Assembly: GCA_017417055.1 (NCBI GenBank)
Contig: JAFPZX010000077.1
Span: 1-34,930, forward strand
From: Anaerolineaceae bacterium
GTDB lineage: Bacteria > Chloroflexota > Anaerolineae > Anaerolineales > Anaerolineaceae
DNA length: 34,930 bases
Reading direction: 5' to 3'
This document shows positions 7,670 through 15,859 of the stretch, in pieces; the first letter of the stretch is position 1, and every line of letters starts with the position of its first letter. The notes beneath the pieces are model-generated. The model saw only the letters and a list, made by a program, of their open reading frames with translations. It was not told the origin of the DNA and made no database searches. A program made the translations under genes and the position numbers.

Positions 7670-9214
7670 ATGATACTGAAACGAATGTTCCTTCTGATCC
7701 TGCCCGCAGTTCTTATCCTTTGCGGTTGTATTGTCCGTGTGGAACAGATTCCAACAGAGGTTCCGACAAATACACCCGCTCCTACTCCGACGATTGAGAT
7801 CGTCCCTACAGTCAAATATGCGGGCGACCCTGTTCGTCAGCGCCGTCCGAAATATATGCCGGGTGAACTGGTTGATTATACAGCGATGGACGGAGACACG
7901 CTGCCCGCATTGGCTTCGAGATTTAATACGACAGAACAGGAGATCCGCGCAGCAAATCCAATCCTGCCGGAACATGTCACTACACTGCCGCAGGGATTGC
8001 CGATGCAGATTCCCATTTATTACCGCAGCGGCTGGGGCAGCTCCTACAAGATCCTTGCCGACGCACAGTTTGTCAACGGTCCGGCGGATAAAGGGTTTTC
8101 TGCCCGCAGCTATACTGACCGCCAGCCGGGATGGTTCAAATATTTCAATGTTTGGAGTGACAACCGGAATCTTCGGGGTGGGGAAATAATCGACAACATC
8201 GCGGAACAATACTCCATCAGTCCGCGCCTGCTGCTTGCAATCCTTCAATACCTGACGAATGCATTAACCGATCCAGGGTACCGGAATGATTTTAATACAG
8301 CCAGTGTTCTGCGAATGCCAGGCGATCGTTATAAAAGCCTGAGCGGACAGCTCAATCAGGTAGCAGAGTTTTTCAACGACCATTATTATAACTATAAAGC
8401 AGGGAACTTCAGCGAATATGAGCTGCAGGACGGCTCTCTGATCCGGATCGATCCATGGCTGAATGCCTGCAGCGCCACGCTCCAGGCTTATTTCGCGGCT
8501 ATATTCTCAGCAGAAGATTATTACAGAGCAATCGGCCCGGATGGTTTCGTCAGACTGTATAAAGAGATGTATGGCGATTTTCCCCCGGTTGAGGAATACC
8601 CGGCGCATTTGCCCGGGTCGTTGGAACAAATTGAGATGCGCTTGCCCTTTAAAGATGGAGAGGCGTGGACCTACACCGGCGGACCGCACACAGCCTGGGG
8701 CAGCATGCACCCCTACGCCGCCATTGATTTTGCACCTCCAAGCAATCAGCATGGCTGTTTTGTCAGCCGCGCGGAAGTGATCGCGCCTCACAGCGGCACC
8801 ATCGTCCGCACCGGGACAGGTCAGGCCATGTTGGACATGGATGAGGACGGTGATGAGCGGACCGGCTGGGTAATGCTGCTTTTGCATCTCAAAACCGAAT
8901 CTATCCCGCCGGTCGGGACACATGTAGAAACGGGAGATTTTTTGGGGCACCCATCCTGTGATGGCGGTACCTCCTCCGGTACACATGTCCACCTGGCACG
9001 GAAATATAATGGGGAATGGATCGAAGCCGGCGGTATTATTCCGCTGAATATGGATAACTGGATCACAGAGGCTGGTCCTGTGAAATATGAAGGCAGAATG
9101 AGGCGCTTTTCCAGTTATGTAACCGCATCTACCGTATCAGAATACTTCAGCCGCATTCTTGCCGGTCCGCCAATCTACCCTACAGCGGTCCCGACGCCGA
9201 AGCCGAAGAAATAA
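7670..9214 (+). CDS. LysM-M23 peptidase lipoprotein, paralogue 2
   Basis: About 514 aa, paralogous to the preceding gene. The signal peptide ends in lipobox LCGC (Cys20), followed by a shorter Thr/Pro linker (PTNTPAPTPTIE), a LysM domain (~65-115, YTAMDGDTLPALASRFN), a helical central region and a C-terminal M23 domain with GGPH, AAIDFAPP and GTHVHLARKYNG. The DMDEDGDERTGW segment matches the calcium-like loop of paralogue 1. The frame is open far upstream, but that part overlaps the previous gene out of frame and has no sense. ATG 7670 lies 8 nt after the previous stop; TTG 7658, overlapping that stop, is possible. Neither has a good SD, so translational coupling is likely. The gene ends just before a heptamer array. 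Confidence 0.87.
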   Translation: MILKRMFLLILPAVLILCGCIVRVEQIPTEVPTNTPAPTPTIEIVPTVKYAGDPVRQRRPKYMPGELVDYTAMDGDTLPALASRFNTTEQEIRAANPILPEHVTTLPQGLPMQIPIYYRSGWGSSYKILADAQFVNGPADKGFSARSYTDRQPGWFKYFNVWSDNRNLRGGEIIDNIAEQYSISPRLLLAILQYLTNALTDPGYRNDFNTASVLRMPGDRYKSLSGQLNQVAEFFNDHYYNYKAGNFSEYELQDGSLIRIDPWLNACSATLQAYFAAIFSAEDYYRAIGPDGFVRLYKEMYGDFPPVEEYPAHLPGSLEQIEMRLPFKDGEAWTYTGGPHTAWGSMHPYAAIDFAPPSNQHGCFVSRAEVIAPHSGTIVRTGTGQAMLDMDEDGDERTGWVMLLLHLKTESIPPVGTHVETGDFLGHPSCDGGTSSGTHVHLARKYNGEWIEAGGIIPLNMDNWITEAGPVKYEGRMRRFSSYVTASTVSEYFSRILAGPPIYPTAVPTPKPKK

Positions 9215-9215
9215 G

Positions 9216-9378
9216 CTGTTAGTTATTAGTTAGTGGTTGTTAGTTGTTTTTTGTTGGTTAGTAGTTAGTAGACGTTAGTTGATAGCAGTTAGACAATGAG
9301 CGAAGAACAGATCCTCAATCTACCAACTACCAACTAATAACTACTAACAAACAACTATCAACTAACAACTAACATCTA
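9216..9378. repeat. Heptamer tandem array, two facing arms, between convergent genes
   Basis: The left arm (9216-9292) is a run of about eleven 7-nt units close to TTAGTAG/TTAGTTG. The right arm (9320-9378) is about eight units close to CTAACAA/CTACCAA, the complement. The arms can form one long imperfect hairpin between the stop of the LysM-M23 gene and the stop of tsaD. The tsaD stop codon itself (CTA at 9376-9378) is part of the last unit. Confidence 0.85.
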
Positions 9379-10410
9379 AATTCTTGACAGCGGCCAGTTC
9401 GGGAAAACGTCCATATCCAGCCCATCAAATTTTCCGGTAAGAAAACGACGGTAACCGGCAGCGCCGATCATCGCGCCATTGTCTGTACAATATGCAAGCT
9501 TCGGAATAAAAACCTTGAACTCATTCTGGGCAAGGAATGTATCCCGCAGACATTTGTTTGCAGAAACACCGCCCGCGATGACAATATTTTTCGCGTTATA
9601 TTCCCGTGCGGCATGAATCGTCTTTTCAAACAGAATGCTCACAACTGATTTCTGGAAACTTGCCGCCAGATCCGGCACGTTCAGCGGCACTCCGTCTTTT
9701 TGAATCTTCTGAACCGTTCGTAAAACAGAGGTTTTCACACCGCTGAAGGAAAAATCGTAAGTTCCCGGCATCTTTGCCACATGAAATTGATAAGCGTCAG
9801 GATTCCCGTTCACCGCAGCCTTCTGGATCGAAGGTCCTCCCGGATACTCCAACCCCAACAGACGGGCAGTTTTATCAAAAGCTTCTCCTGCCGCGTCATC
9901 AAGCGTACCGCCCAGACGTTCATATTTCAGATGATCACTGAGCAGAATCACCTCCGAATGACCGCCCGAAACCAGTAAAACGATAGCAGGAAATTCAGGC
10001 TCCGGCGGAATCGATTCATCCCGATCAGAATACACCCAGGAAGAATAGATATGACCCTCCAGATGATTGATCCCGATCAACGGCAGCCCGGTGGCCAGAG
10101 CAAGCCCTTTGGCTGCGTTCATGCCGACAACAAGCGATCCGGCAAGTCCGGGACCGCGTGTCACGGCAATCGCGTCAATATCGGAATAACTCATATGAGC
10201 TTTCGTCATCACCTCTTCAATAACCGGATACACCGCCAGAACATGCTGCCGTGACGCGACTTCCGGAAAAACACCACCGTATTGCTTGTGAATATCGATT
10301 TGTGTCGAAATAAAATCGGATACGATATGGCGGCCGTTCTCAACGATCGCTGCCGCTGTTTCATCACAGCTGCTTTCGATTCCTAATATACGAATTGTCT
10401 TCTGCGGCAT
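9376..10410 (-). CDS. tsaD: tRNA N6-threonylcarbamoyladenosine synthase subunit TsaD
   Basis: 344 aa, full length. TsaD transfers threonylcarbamoyl from TC-AMP to A37 of ANN-decoding tRNAs, together with TsaB and TsaE, which are not in the window. Diagnostic features are the N-terminal ILGIESSCDETAAAIV, the metal-binding INHLEGH (His116, His120), LLVSGGHSEVIL, GEAFDKTARLLGL, and the third ligand Asp310 in YCTDNGAMIG. GAGGA precedes the ATG. It lies upstream (in minus orientation) of a heptamer array where convergent transcription ends, and downstream of an M24 peptidase gene with a 113-nt gap that holds a degraded palindromic repeat. Confidence 0.97.
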   Translation of the reverse strand: MPQKTIRILGIESSCDETAAAIVENGRHIVSDFISTQIDIHKQYGGVFPEVASRQHVLAVYPVIEEVMTKAHMSYSDIDAIAVTRGPGLAGSLVVGMNAAKGLALATGLPLIGINHLEGHIYSSWVYSDRDESIPPEPEFPAIVLLVSGGHSEVILLSDHLKYERLGGTLDDAAGEAFDKTARLLGLEYPGGPSIQKAAVNGNPDAYQFHVAKMPGTYDFSFSGVKTSVLRTVQKIQKDGVPLNVPDLAASFQKSVVSILFEKTIHAAREYNAKNIVIAGGVSANKCLRDTFLAQNEFKVFIPKLAYCTDNGAMIGAAGYRRFLTGKFDGLDMDVFPNWPLSRI

Positions 10411-10448
10411 TAAATTCCTCGATTCAAATCATTTATTGTTGCTGTCCG

Positions 10449-10513
10449 GTACAGAGCGTTCTGTTGACTCAATTTTGCTTCAACGGAAACAGATTCCTTT
10501 AACTCATTCTGAC
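10449..10513 (-). repeat. Degraded copy of the GTCAAAATGACCTGTTTT palindrome family
   Basis: Read on the minus strand it shares ATTGAGTCAACAGAAC exactly, plus a CTGTTTxCGTTGA block, with the element at 25574-25636, in the same order. The outer arm is diverged and carries about 11 extra nt. It lies between the M24 peptidase stop and tsaD. Confidence 0.6.
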
Positions 10514-10523
10514 TTGCTGCTAT

Positions 10524-11750
10524 TTATTTTGCTGGCACATCAATGATCAAACGATACGGATATTCAGTAAGCGCTTCTGCTTTTCCATCCTCATTCATAT
10601 AATACGTATCTTCAATCCGAACACCGTAGCCTTCCGGCTTGTCAGGATAATACAACCCCGGTTCAATTGTGAACACCGCACCGGGCAGAAGCAAATCTTT
10701 TTCAGAAGCTGTTTTGGAGCTGAAAGGCCGCTCATGAATATTCAGCCCGACGCCATGCCCAACGGAGTGCATATAACCATTTGTGACCTTTACATCTTCA
10801 TCAATGGTTATATGACCATGTGATTTGAAATAATCACAGGTCATCTGCTGAAGGTCCTTGAATTTCATCCCCGAACGGGCTTTTTCCGCGAGCAGGTCAT
10901 GAATTTCCTTGACTTCCGCATAAGCCTCTTTTACTTCATCCGGAGCCCAGCCGATACACCAGGTGCGGGTAAAGTCGCCGAAGTAACCGCCGCCCATTCC
11001 GCAGGGGAAGAAGTCATAGACGATCGACTTCCCGGCCTGCAGCACGTCAGCATCATTCCCCTGGTTATGAGGAACACCCGCATCGCGTCCCTGAGAGAAG
11101 ATCGTCCCTTCCGGATTTTCCGCGCCGAGCTCGCCCAGCCAGAGATTGATCAGTGACTTTACTTTGCCAATCGTCACCGGTGTGCCGTCATCGCCCATCA
11201 GCACGCCGTCATGGAGATATTTGGAAGAAATAAAATTCTCAACTCTTCCAACAACAGTCGTAACAATACCGCACATTTCCCGGATCTTTTCGATCTCCGA
11301 CGGATCTTTTAGGTATCGTGCTTCATTCAGGATCTCATCGCCGAGTCCGCCGACAAATTCAAGATCCGGCAGCTTGTTTTGCAGCTGAAGGATCGTTTGA
11401 TAAGCTGTGTTGAATTCAATTCTGCCGCAAAAAGCAATCCGTCCGGAAGTCATTCCGGCATAACGCAGTACCGCCAAAAGAGTGTTGGTTCTTTCCGTAC
11501 AATCACGGTAACGGCTCACTTCCAGGTCATTGTAACAAACACCCTGCAGCGAAGTCATTGCAGCCGTATCGCGCTCCATCACGCGGTAAAAAAGCAGCGG
11601 TTCACGGTCTTTCATGACCAAAACATCTGCCTGTGTGAAGAAGGCATCTCCGACAAAATAAGTCAAAAACGGATTATGTTCCCGTGATCCGGAAATGAGA
11701 ATTGCATCAAGTTTCTTTTGCGCCATCAGCGTCTGGATTTGTTTTTTCAT
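10524..11750 (-). CDS. M24 family metallopeptidase (Xaa-Pro aminopeptidase-like)
   Basis: 408 aa with the two-domain layout of Xaa-Pro peptidases: an N-terminal creatinase-type domain (~1-140) and a C-terminal pita-bread domain (~150-405). All five dinuclear-metal ligands are visible: Asp246 (VYDFFP), Asp259 (YFGDFTRT), His332 (SVGHGVGLNIHE), Glu363 (TIEPG) and Glu380 (VRIEDT). It should release N-terminal residues preceding proline in the cytoplasm. The start has AAAGGC upstream. The next gene downstream in the same direction is tsaD; the small membrane-protein gene upstream ends 20 nt before this start. Confidence 0.92.
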   Translation of the reverse strand: MKKQIQTLMAQKKLDAILISGSREHNPFLTYFVGDAFFTQADVLVMKDREPLLFYRVMERDTAAMTSLQGVCYNDLEVSRYRDCTERTNTLLAVLRYAGMTSGRIAFCGRIEFNTAYQTILQLQNKLPDLEFVGGLGDEILNEARYLKDPSEIEKIREMCGIVTTVVGRVENFISSKYLHDGVLMGDDGTPVTIGKVKSLINLWLGELGAENPEGTIFSQGRDAGVPHNQGNDADVLQAGKSIVYDFFPCGMGGGYFGDFTRTWCIGWAPDEVKEAYAEVKEIHDLLAEKARSGMKFKDLQQMTCDYFKSHGHITIDEDVKVTNGYMHSVGHGVGLNIHERPFSSKTASEKDLLLPGAVFTIEPGLYYPDKPEGYGVRIEDTYYMNEDGKAEALTEYPYRLIIDVPAK

Positions 11751-11770
11751 AATAATATGCCTTTACATTT

Positions 11771-12160
11771 TCAATCATCTATGCCGGAACGAAATTCAAC
11801 GGCTTCGCGTGCACGCCATAATAACTCCGCAAGGACTCCCCCGCCAATACAGATCATGATAATCGCCGGTGTCAAAACGCGTCCGATCTGGAACCACAAT
11901 AACAGATCAACAATCAACGCTGTCCCGACAGACTCTCTGATAATTGTGGGCGGATTAATGCGTTTTGCTGTAAAAAAATAACGGTTCAGCAATGCAAAAA
12001 GGGGCAGCATAACTCCGCAGACAAACAAAAAAAGAGCCAGGAAAAACAGCCATCTCTCCCTCAGATAAGGCTGGGTGTACATCACAAGATAATAAAGCCC
12101 TGCCCCGGAAGGAAGCGCCAAAAGAGCACCCAGGAAGAAATATGCTAACACGCTTTTCAT
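11771..12160 (-). CDS. Small four-helix membrane protein, unknown
   Basis: About 129 aa with four hydrophobic segments (near residues 5-27, 37-60, 78-95 and 97-115) and a charged cytoplasmic-looking tail REAVEFRSGIDD. The family was not recognised. A GTG codon directly precedes the ATG and could also serve as start. There is no Shine-Dalgarno; instead a perfect TATAAT lies 5-8 nt upstream, pointing to a leaderless message. It is followed after 20 nt by the M24 peptidase gene and probably cotranscribed with it and tsaD. Confidence 0.65.
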   Translation of the reverse strand: MKSVLAYFFLGALLALPSGAGLYYLVMYTQPYLRERWLFFLALFLFVCGVMLPLFALLNRYFFTAKRINPPTIIRESVGTALIVDLLLWFQIGRVLTPAIIMICIGGGVLAELLWRAREAVEFRSGIDD

Positions 12161-12168
12161 CACATAAA

Positions 12169-12174
12169 TTATAA
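12169..12174 (-). promoter_or_regulatory. -10 box giving a probably leaderless mRNA
   Basis: A perfect TATAAT on the minus strand is followed by TTATGTG and then ATG. A CTTTTC hexamer lies about 17 nt upstream as a poor -35. The distance to the start codon leaves no room for a Shine-Dalgarno. Confidence 0.5.
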
Positions 12175-12209
12175 ATGAATAATCGAGAATGAAAAGTGAT
12201 TTATGAATA

Positions 12210-13886
12210 TCAATACGTGCCCTTTTTGTTTTCCTGTTTACCTATTTCGATAATATACACGCACCACATAAACATGAGCGGGATCGTATATGTGATCGGA
12301 TACAAATACCGCATTCCCTCAAGATGCACCGAAGCAGGCGCCATCCAGCATCCCAGAACAAGCGAAAGGAAAAACGGAATAAATGCCAGCCAATATCTTT
12401 TCCTGCCATTTCCTTTCCGAAGCACAGTTGAGGCAAAAAACGCCGGCAAAATGGATGCGTAAAAGCCATAGGTAAAGAATAGTTTTGTAAAGGGATTTTC
12501 ATACAGCTTGTCAAACATCATTTTATAGGAAGCAGCTGTCTTTTCCGAAATATAACGAATAGCGACTGTTTTGGGAATATACTGCGTATCCAACTGATTT
12601 CGATGTTCCATATCCATCAAAGGGGCATACTCCGTCCAGGAAAACCAACCGGCCAACATACTGTTCGCGGCAGCAAGATAGGCATCCGGATGACGGAACC
12701 CCATTTTGAACCAGACTTTCAGATAAGGCAGATAGTCTTCATTGGTTCCTTTTTGATAATGACGTTTGACCGGATCAGCCCAGGTCGGGTCATAATCGCG
12801 GGCGATAATATCCGCATTCAGAACTTTATCGATCACCGCGTATTCCTCTTCTGTCACATCCTCTCCATAGTCTTTGAGATAGCGTGCTGTCATCTGGAAG
12901 GGCAGAGAATATTTTTCCTGCTGTCCGCCCGGCTGAACCTCTAATTTCATAAAAACAAACGGAAGAATGACAAACATCACAATTACCGTAGCAGCTGTAG
13001 GAATCAGCAGACGAATCCGGTTTTTTCTGAGAAAAAGGAACAGGAGCATGAAGGACGGCAGCAAAACATAAAAGCCTATTTTTTTTGTCAGACAGCAAAG
13101 TACGGACAACAAAGAAATTCCTGTCAAAAACCACCCTTTTCGAAGCGATTCTCCTTCCGAAAAGACAATTTCAAGATAAGCAACAGTAAAAAACACATAG
13201 ATCCAGCTGAAAAGCGCGTCTTTTGAAACCGTCTGCGTACTGGCCGGATAAATCGGCAGCAGACAGTAGAACAGGATCATGAGCAGCACCGCTCTGATAC
13301 CCGGTTTCAATTTTTTATATACGAAATCCACCGTACAGGAAAACGCAAGACTTGTCAGAAAAGACTGCAGCAGAACCCAGAAAAAGATCGCGTAATGCCA
13401 TTCGCCGGTCTTTTGTGAAAACGGAACAATCATCGCACCAAGCAGAAACGTATCAAAAACGGGGTGATGGTCGGACAAAACCGGATCCCCGGCGGTGAAT
13501 TTGATAAACTGTATCAATTCCCCCCAGGTATCATTGATCAGCGTGCCGGGGTACAGGAACCACAAAGCGGGCAGCCAGCAGATAAAGATCAGACAAGCCA
13601 CAATAAATATGTGGAAACGACTTTCCATGACCCGAGAGACAAATTTGAGAAATCCACGTTCTGGCACTTTAACTGCCGCACTCTTTGCCAAACAGGTGCA
13701 AAGAAAACAGGCTGAGAGGAGCAAAATTATAAACAAAACAAAGGCAGCAGCAAAGTAACCAACCGATGGCGTAAAACTCCCGGTCTGTATGTAATCCGAT
13801 GATGCTGTAAAAGCCAATGCCAACAAGCCGCAAAATAAATAATCAGAAACGCCCAAAACACGTCTATTCAAATATTTTTTTATCAT
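12210..13886 (-). CDS. DUF6020-like polytopic membrane protein, possible GT-C glycosyltransferase
   Basis: 558 aa with about twelve membrane segments. After the third helix comes an acidic extracytoplasmic loop PGTLINDTWGELIQF and then SDHHPVFDT, the arrangement typical of DUF6020-type proteins and of GT-C enzymes, which use a lipid-phosphate sugar donor on the outer face. A ~100-residue soluble loop (~310-430) follows. AGGGAA precedes the ATG. It is divergent from the ABC exporter genes at 14191, and the whole neighbourhood (exporter, sugar-nucleotide enzymes) points to surface polysaccharide or teichoic-acid-like polymer work. The glycosyltransferase role is inference. Confidence 0.75.
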   Translation of the reverse strand: MIKKYLNRRVLGVSDYLFCGLLALAFTASSDYIQTGSFTPSVGYFAAAFVLFIILLLSACFLCTCLAKSAAVKVPERGFLKFVSRVMESRFHIFIVACLIFICWLPALWFLYPGTLINDTWGELIQFIKFTAGDPVLSDHHPVFDTFLLGAMIVPFSQKTGEWHYAIFFWVLLQSFLTSLAFSCTVDFVYKKLKPGIRAVLLMILFYCLLPIYPASTQTVSKDALFSWIYVFFTVAYLEIVFSEGESLRKGWFLTGISLLSVLCCLTKKIGFYVLLPSFMLLFLFLRKNRIRLLIPTAATVIVMFVILPFVFMKLEVQPGGQQEKYSLPFQMTARYLKDYGEDVTEEEYAVIDKVLNADIIARDYDPTWADPVKRHYQKGTNEDYLPYLKVWFKMGFRHPDAYLAAANSMLAGWFSWTEYAPLMDMEHRNQLDTQYIPKTVAIRYISEKTAASYKMMFDKLYENPFTKLFFTYGFYASILPAFFASTVLRKGNGRKRYWLAFIPFFLSLVLGCWMAPASVHLEGMRYLYPITYTIPLMFMWCVYIIEIGKQENKKGTY

Positions 13887-14049
13887 GACATCATTTCCCT
13901 ATCCACATACACATCTGTACAGCATTTTTATATCAGCTGAAGGACACCCAAAAATTATTCCCATGCGCTTTTGTGAATAACAGCTCCTGAAAAAAATTAT
14001 TCATACACAGAAACAAACAATCAAACATCAATAGTATAAACAAATCGGT

Positions 14050-14055
14050 TATAAT
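14050..14055 (+). promoter_or_regulatory. Candidate -10 box for the ABC exporter operon
   Basis: A perfect TATAAT lies 135 nt upstream of the permease start with a weak ATCAAT 17 nt before it. The divergent intergenic region 13887-14190 shows no ORF or clear riboswitch; the leader downstream of this box is long (about 130 nt) and may be structured. Confidence 0.4.
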
Positions 14056-14190
14056 CAGGGAAGAAATTATGATGAATATAGCCGAATGAGAAAGTACCCG
14101 AACACAGTGCACACGAGGCAGGCTATGCTGCTGTCTCACAGCCGACACAAAAGGGCTGAACTCAGTGATGCGTCAAAATAAGGACTGTGA

Positions 14191-14982
14191 ATGCTGCGAC
14201 AGAAAATTCAGACCATTATCTACAAGATAAAACAAAATCAATTCCTTTTTGAGGAACTGGTTAAACGCGACTTCAAAAAACGCTACGCCCGCACCGCGCT
14301 GGGAATGTTATGGAGCGTTTTGAACCCGCTGCTGCAGCTGCTGATCATGCGGCTGGTATTCACACATTTTTTTGCGGACAGGATCTCTCACTATACGACA
14401 TTTCTGTTCAGCGGCATGGTAGTTTTCAATTATTTTTCGGAATCCACCCGTGAGGGAATGACAACGCTTGTAGACAATGCGCCGATTTTTTCCAAGATCA
14501 ACGTTCCAAAATATCTTTTTCTTTTCGCAAAAAACGCTCAATCCTGGATCAACTTTATTCTGATATTAGTTATTTTTTTTGTTTTCTGCGCACTGGACCA
14601 CGTTGCTTTTACCTGGAAGTTCCTGATGCTGATTTTTCCTGTTGTTTGTCTGGCGGTTTTTAACATCGGCACAGGCCTTGTGCTTTCTGCGCTTTATATA
14701 TTCTTTCAGGATGTCAAATATTTTTGGGGAATTTTCCTGCAGCTGCTGCAATATGTTTCCGCATTGTTTTACCAAATCGAAACCTTTCCGCCAAATATCC
14801 AAAAACTCTTTTACCTAAATCCTGTCTATTTATATATCAGTTATTTCCGGGATATCGTTCTAAACCAAACAATTCCATCTTTTGCATTTCATGCTGCTAT
14901 ATTTGCTGAAGCAATGCTTATGTTTCTCCTCGGTGCAGGGATTTACCGCAAATACAACTGGGAATTTTTATATTATATTTAG
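14191..14982 (+). CDS. Polysaccharide ABC exporter permease (Wzm/TagG type)
   Basis: 263 aa ABC-2 type permease with six hydrophobic helices. The N terminus has the family pattern LVKRDFKKRYARTALGMLWSVLNPLLQLL, in which an amphipathic interfacial helix precedes TM1, and the C terminus YRKYNWEFLYYI is typical. It would form a homodimer that, with the ATPase encoded 8 nt downstream, exports a lipid-linked polysaccharide or teichoic-acid-like polymer. AAGGA lies upstream of the ATG. The gene starts a two-gene operon divergent from the DUF6020-like protein. Confidence 0.9.
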   Translation: MLRQKIQTIIYKIKQNQFLFEELVKRDFKKRYARTALGMLWSVLNPLLQLLIMRLVFTHFFADRISHYTTFLFSGMVVFNYFSESTREGMTTLVDNAPIFSKINVPKYLFLFAKNAQSWINFILILVIFFVFCALDHVAFTWKFLMLIFPVVCLAVFNIGTGLVLSALYIFFQDVKYFWGIFLQLLQYVSALFYQIETFPPNIQKLFYLNPVYLYISYFRDIVLNQTIPSFAFHAAIFAEAMLMFLLGAGIYRKYNWEFLYYI

Positions 14983-14990
14983 AGGATGAT

Positions 14991-15752
14991 ATGAGCATTA
15001 TTGAAGTGAACAATGTTTCGATCCGTTACAAAAAAGGGAACTTCAAGGATATCGGCTTGAAAGATTTTATCATCCGCAAAATCCGGGGAACCTATCACGT
15101 TGAAGACTTCTGGGCAGACAAAGACATCAATTTCACACTCGAAAATGGTGATATGCTTGGCATCATCGGAACCAATGGCGCCGGAAAGAGCACGCTTCTG
15201 AAGGCAATCTCCGGTGTTATGGAGCCCACACACGGTCATATTCACCATCAAGGCAGGATCAGTTCTCTTTTGGAACTGACCGGTGGTTTTGACGATAACC
15301 TGACCGTCCGGGAAAATACATTCCTTCGGGGCGCTTTTTTGGGCTATACAAGACAATTCATGAACGAAAAGTATGGCGAAATCATCAGATTTGCGGAATT
15401 GGAAGATTTTCAGGATCATTTGTTCAGTCAACTCTCATCCGGGATGAAATCTCGTCTGGCATTCTCCGTCGCAAGCCTGATAAAACCGGATATTTTGATC
15501 TTGGATGAGGTACTTTCCGTCGGTGACGGCGCTTTCCGCCGCAAAAGCGAAGCTAAGATGATGGAAATTATCCATGGAGGAGCAACGACACTGCTGGTCA
15601 GTCACAGTCTCGACCAGGTCCGCAGCCTCTGCAATAAGATTCTCTGGCTCCATAAGGGACAGCAAATTACCTTTACAAAAAACGTCCAGGAAGCCTGCGA
15701 TCAATACGAGGCATTTCTGGATGGAAAATTTGAAATAGGCAATAGGATTTAG
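14991..15752 (+). CDS. Polysaccharide ABC exporter ATPase (Wzt/TagH type)
   Basis: 253 aa. Walker A GTNGAGKST, ABC signature LSSGMKSRLAFS, Walker B ILILDEVLSVGD and switch histidine LLVSHSLDQV are all present. The N-terminal extension before the nucleotide-binding core (VNNVSIRYKKGNFKDIGLKDF) is typical of Wzt/TagH. The protein ends right after the ATPase domain, lacking the C-terminal carbohydrate-binding domain of O9a-type Wzt, so substrate length or cap recognition is probably not used. AGAGGAT lies before the ATG, and the gene overlaps the same message as the permease. A large hairpin follows at 15784. Confidence 0.93.
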   Translation: MSIIEVNNVSIRYKKGNFKDIGLKDFIIRKIRGTYHVEDFWADKDINFTLENGDMLGIIGTNGAGKSTLLKAISGVMEPTHGHIHHQGRISSLLELTGGFDDNLTVRENTFLRGAFLGYTRQFMNEKYGEIIRFAELEDFQDHLFSQLSSGMKSRLAFSVASLIKPDILILDEVLSVGDGAFRRKSEAKMMEIIHGGATTLLVSHSLDQVRSLCNKILWLHKGQQITFTKNVQEACDQYEAFLDGKFEIGNRI

Positions 15753-15783
15753 GCAATATTAAATTCTTCGTTAAAGCACCGGA

Positions 15784-15842
15784 GCAGTTTTTCTGGATCT
15801 GCATTCATTATAGATCCGGGAAAACTGCCCTGATGAGTTTTT
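15784..15842 (+). terminator. Large hairpin terminator between convergent genes
   Basis: A ~17-bp imperfect stem (15784-15800 with 15812-15828: GCAGTTTT/AAAACTGC outside, GGATCT/AGATCC inside) is followed by CCTGATGAGTTTTT. It ends the exporter operon and may also stop transcription from the minus-strand fcl gene, whose stop is at 15860. Confidence 0.7.
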
Positions 15843-15859
15843 ATGCGTTTAATCATCGG

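Noticed and set aside
9216-9378. CRISPR array
   Set aside because: The repeats are 7 nt, contiguous and degenerate, without spacers; no cas genes are in the window.
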